64,000 nucleotides of DNA, taken from assembly GCF_022965805.1 (NCBI RefSeq), contig NC_133103.1:52464386-52528385 (forward strand). The letters are read 5' to 3'. This DNA is from Primulina eburnea (taxonomy: Eukaryota > Streptophyta > Magnoliopsida > Lamiales > Gesneriaceae). Numbering within the stretch: position 1 is the stretch's first letter; each line of letters opens with the position of its first letter. A model generated the notes under the pieces. That model had not been told where the DNA came from and did no database searches. It worked only from the letters and a program-made list of their open reading frames with translations. The position numbers and the translations under genes were made by a program. Positions 60,072 through 64,000 of the stretch are shown in pieces.

Positions 60072-62186
60072 ACTTTTAATGAAATGATAAGTGTTCAATC
60101 CTACGTATTATAATATATATATATTATATAATTTTAATGAAATGATAAGTGTTCAATCCTACGTATTATAAAATACTCAACAAAAGCGTAATATTTGTCT
60201 TTGATGCTATATTTTTTACGTAAAAGAAGGATAAAGTTCAACAAACTATTATCAATTTCACAAAGAGTTTTACATCTAATTTTTCAAAAACATTGAATTT
60301 TCGAAATTCATTAATTTTATATTTTTATATATATATTTTTTTTTTGAGTTTTTAGAGGGTGCTATATGCTATCTTTAATTTAATAATATATATAATGAAT
60401 AATGATTATTAACACTATGTTCTTTAATTAACATTAATTTGGATAACTTAAAAAGAAAGCCACAGTTCATCAAGGTATCTTTAATATTAATTACTCATAT
60501 TGATGTTGCTCGCCACCCAATTCCACCGTGTCTCGTTTTTATAAAAAAAACAATAAATTTTAGTATCACCCGGATCTTAAATTTTAATATAAAATATAAT
60601 GTTAAAATAATATAATTTTATTTTAAATATTTTTTTCTAATCAAATATTATTTTAAATTTTTTTATTTCATTATAATTTATTTCAATAAAATACCAAAAT
60701 TAGTTACTACGATTATGTTACGTATGTATATTTTAACAATTATATTACACAAATAAACAATTTACTTCTTTATTTTTGTTAATTTTTTTAATGTTTTCTA
60801 AATATTCGATTCATCATGTTTTAAATAAAGAATAAATTTTATGCATACTTTTTTTTTTAAATATACTTAGCTACACTTCTTCACCTTTCATTTACTTCTT
60901 TTTAATATTTTATGAGCCTATACATTGAATTATTTCACTTTGAAATATAACTATAGAGTATTTCCCCAACTCTCTTGTATTTACACTTCCCCAACTATAT
61001 TAGGTCCAAAAATTTTTGGACAAGAGACAGCCTCACATGGTTAATATAGTGTGAATAAAGATAATAAAATCATTATGGTCTTCATGCATGTGATTGGATG
61101 TAATAATTGCACATGTATGATAAATCAATCGAAATATGGTATTTGAGATGTTGTGCAGTTTAAATGATTTGAGTTGTGCAGTTATTACCAGAAATAATTT
61201 TTGGTAAAATGACAAACACTATGTTCTACAATTGGTATCAAAACAAAGTTCATATGTTCGATTCCTATTGATACATCGACATAATTTGATAGCTAACAAA
61301 GGGAATATGACATACAATATTGGAATGCATTTAAAGCATTCGGTAATCATTATTTTTATATTTAATATGAGGTTGGTATCTTATTAAATAAATAGTAATT
61401 CATATCTGGCTGAGACGAATTCAACTGTATGCACTTGTGTTTTATGAAAACTCGAATATCTACTGTGCACACTTACGTGAGTACGAATGAGATGATATTT
61501 ATTAATAAGTGAGTGTCACTTCATCTTCATCGATGCTCATATAAATGTACACGATAGATCTGCAGATTATCAAAACTCTATATAATCCATGATTAATTTA
61601 CATCATTTATTACTTCACACACACACACACAAATATATTGATCCATGGATGTATGTGTCTCATGTGTGTATATGATTGTGTTCACTATATATATCCTGAA
61701 TTAGTTTTTTTAAGAACCCTAAATTACTTTTAAATTGCATGAACCCTTAATTTTTAATCAAATTTTTGGTGGACCCTTTGCATTGAACCATATAATAATT
61801 TTTATTATTATTTTCCACTAACTATCCCCTTGAACGCCGACCAAACTTATCAAGAAATCAACCACATTGGAGGCATTATTTATTCAAATAATAATTAATA
61901 AGTCTTTATAGTCATTATGTGAAGTCCTTTCACCAATACAAAAATTAAAAGTGAGGCCCTTTTCATAAAGTTAGGCGATAAGTTTCAAAATTCATTTTTG
62001 TTGAGTAGCTAATTAAGAGACCCCTACAGATATCAATTAAGTTTGTGGCTTTTGACATATTCTCTTACACTTTTGCCCAACAAGGGACCTATTTGTCGAT
62101 TCGATTTGGATATATGTAATCCGACCAAAAACGGGAATTACCCTTTTCAATCATCACTCTTGCATATATTCATAATCTTATAATGA

Positions 62187-62187
<1 letters not shown>

Positions 62188-62220
<33 letters not shown>
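62188..62220. repeat. (ATT)11 microsatellite
   Basis: Eleven uninterrupted ATT units. Confidence 0.95.
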
Positions 62221-62225
<5 letters not shown>

Positions 62226-62352
62226 TATATCAATAATTTTCTTGCAAACTATATGAATTATTTCTATATGCAAATATAATGCTTGATAAATCATCATATT
62301 GAGAAATTAAAATTTGAGTGTGGGCACAATGTGATTGTGTATTTCTCACTGT

Positions 62353-62508
62353 AAAGTCTTTTGTGATACGGTCTCACAAATTTTTATTCGTGAGACGAGT
62401 CAACTCTATCCATATTTACAATAAAAAATAATATTTTTTCATTGGTGACTCAAATAGAATACCATCTCATAAAATTGACTCATAAGACTGTCTCACAAAA
62501 GTTTTTTT
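62353..62508 (-). mobile_element. Mutator-like MITE, copy p, diverged
   Basis: Inverted copy containing GTGATACGGTCTCAC, TTCGTGAGACGAGTCAACTC, AATAAAAAATAATATTTTTTCAT and AAGACTGTCTCACAAAAG. One central block is missing. No clear target duplication. Confidence 0.75.
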
Positions 62509-62936
62509 TATGTAATAAAATATCGAATTAGGCTTTATTTGCACACATGATTAAAGTGATATTCTTTTTTGTATTAATAGGAACTCAAATTTTAATGGTC
62601 AATCATATCCTAAGATACATTTTTGAAAAAAAATATTTAGTGTAGAGTGGTTGTATTTTAAAAGAGAGTGGATGTGAAATTAAGGAATAGCAACTAAATA
62701 TAGATAGAAATTATCTAATTAAATTGAATGAATCACCCAATTCCGTAAATAATCGTTAATAAATTAAATTAAATTAAATGTATGATTGACTGTAACTTAA
62801 TGTGATCATATTGATTAAAATTGAAATCTATGCCTCCTAAATAGCATAGAAAAATCCGTGTTATTCTGATGTCATGGTCCGACAATTTATTTACTTCCAA
62901 AAATATATCGATTTCTTATTTAAATGTGATTTCTCG

Positions 62937-63114
62937 TGTTTGTGTGAAACGGTCTCACAAGTCGTATTTGGTGTGACAAATATCTTATTTGGGTCATCCA
63001 TCAAAAAAATATTACTTTTTATGCTAAGAGTATTACTTTTTATTGTAAATATCGGTAGGGTTGACTCGTCTCACACATAAATATTCGTGAGACCATCTCA
63101 TAAGAGACATACTC
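62937..63114 (+). mobile_element. Mutator-like MITE, copy q
   Basis: From GTGTTTGTGTGAAACGGTCTC to CCATCTCATAAGAGACATACTC, with both TATTACTTTTTAT blocks and the AATATTCGTGAGACC arm. The left terminus is altered (CTCGTGTTTGTG in place of CAAAAACTTGTG). Confidence 0.82.
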
Positions 63115-63850
63115 TAAGTTGAAAGCTTCCGTTTGATCCAAAATTAGATAATATTTTCATAAAGTTTGCTATTGTTATTATATATTGCGATGCTATAATA
63201 TTTATTATTTGTGCTATGGATAAGCAACGTATGTTCTCGGTCGTTAGTTTATAATATAAATAAAAACATGACATAAAAATTATGACCCAAATTTACTAGA
63301 CGACTTTAAAAGACTCGATGTTACGAATAGATTTAATGGTAAATTGAAAAATTCAAATTTAATTGCAATCTATATCGTAACTATTTTTTTTTTATATAAT
63401 TATTATATAATTTGTAACGTATATCTGACCGATTGATATTTTGTAACAAACGGAAAATCTTGTTGCGACATGTTGTAAAATTACCGTGCATGTGTTTAAC
63501 TTTTAAACCTAAAAAATTAAATTGAATCACGTAATTTTTTTGTTTATTTAATTTTTTTAATATGTAAATACCGAGTACATAGATTCACAATGAATCGGAC
63601 GTTATAGTGATCGCCAATCGAATAAAAGTGATGTTACATATACATTAATATTTGTACATCAGAATAGCCTCTAGTCGAAATTATTAATCGAAATCAGAAC
63701 CCGTCTCTAAAAAAAATTATAACCAGAACCTAAAATTAAATATGGGTCGATTTCAGTTCATTAACTTAATATATATAATTAATTAAGTTTATTTTTATAT
63801 ATTTATATATATTACTTGAATCATAATACAATATTTTGGCATAGTTTATA
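63115..63850. other. AT-rich intergenic DNA, nothing recognised
   Basis: No gene or clear repeat end seen. Confidence 0.55.
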
Positions 63851-64000
63851 GGCAAAAACATGTGTGAGGCGATCTCATGGATTGTATTTTGTGAGACGAA
63901 TATCTTATTTGGGTCATAAATGAAAAAATATTACTTTTTATGCTAAGAGTATTACTTTTTATTGTGAATATCGGTAGATTTGACCCGTCTCACAGATAAA
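63851..64000 (+). mobile_element. Mutator-like MITE, copy r, cut by the window edge
   Basis: Starts GGCAAAAACATGTGTGAGGC and runs to CCCGTCTCACAGATAAA at the last base. The right arm lies outside the window. Confidence 0.85.

Larger units (their letters stand above)
58501..62352. other. AT-rich intergenic DNA, no gene seen
   Basis: No reading frame resembles a known protein. The stretch includes simple repeats, annotated separately, and poly-A/T runs. A short CA repeat is at 61617-61632. Confidence 0.55.

Noticed and set aside
5320..64000. The same dispersed family as a SINE
   Set aside because: No tRNA-like head or poly-A/T tail. Both ends are inverted copies of each other and duplications have a fixed length of 9 bp.

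Overview
This is a 64 kb stretch of nuclear DNA from a dicot plant. The genes are split by GT-AG introns, and between them lie long AT-rich stretches filled with transposon debris. The repeat content (a MITE family rich in GTGAGACGGTCTCAC, tiny TRIM elements) reminds me of asterids, perhaps Lamiales. That placement is from memory and is weak. I see no prokaryotic operons, CRISPR arrays, rRNA genes or complete tRNA genes.

Left part (1-24 kb): AT-rich DNA with degenerate repeats, then two acireductone dioxygenase genes on the minus strand in head-to-tail order. ARD1 has 7 exons (7863-13229, 200 aa) and ARD2 has 4 exons (16808-17998, 190 aa). Both have all four metal ligands, so both should act in the methionine salvage (Yang) cycle. 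Between them lie a complete 592-bp TRIM retrotransposon with a target-site duplication, a broken LINE reverse transcriptase and a 133-bp tandem duplication. An EPFL4/5-type secreted cysteine-rich signal peptide gene follows on the plus strand (22336-22879), with an unclear exon 2 start.

Middle (24.5-33 kb): one nearly intact Ty3/gypsy chromovirus-type LTR retrotransposon, 8443 bp. It has two 1186-bp LTRs about 1.4% apart by hand count, a perfect 5-bp target duplication, a PBS for initiator tRNA-Met and a polypurine tract. Its gag-pol frame carries two in-frame stop codons, and an extra coiled-coil ORF sits upstream of gag.

Right part (34-56 kb): a single-exon chloroplast TPR protein like SLOW GREEN 1 (34668-35666, plus strand). 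Convergent to it is a six-exon gene for a secreted protein with two EGF-like modules (36718-38995, minus), in which all five introns are phase 1. Then come an IQD-type calmodulin-binding gene (46905-48666, plus) with a duplicated splice acceptor and an apparent frameshift, and a three-exon NETWORKED1-type actin-binding gene (49360-55268, minus, 1795 aa).

Throughout the window there are at least 17 copies of one short MITE family. Perfect 9-bp target duplications at five copies identify it as Mutator-like. Other small elements include a hAT MITE nested in one of these copies, a 356-bp TRIM, a tandem TRIM array and a 43-bp plastid 16S rRNA fragment. The host genes are unrelated housekeeping or signalling genes and do not form one pathway, apart from the ARD pair. 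I found no convincing new multi-gene system. The most unusual items are the extra retrotransposon ORF, the phase-1 EGF gene, the IQD splice-site duplication and the minimal TRIM elements.
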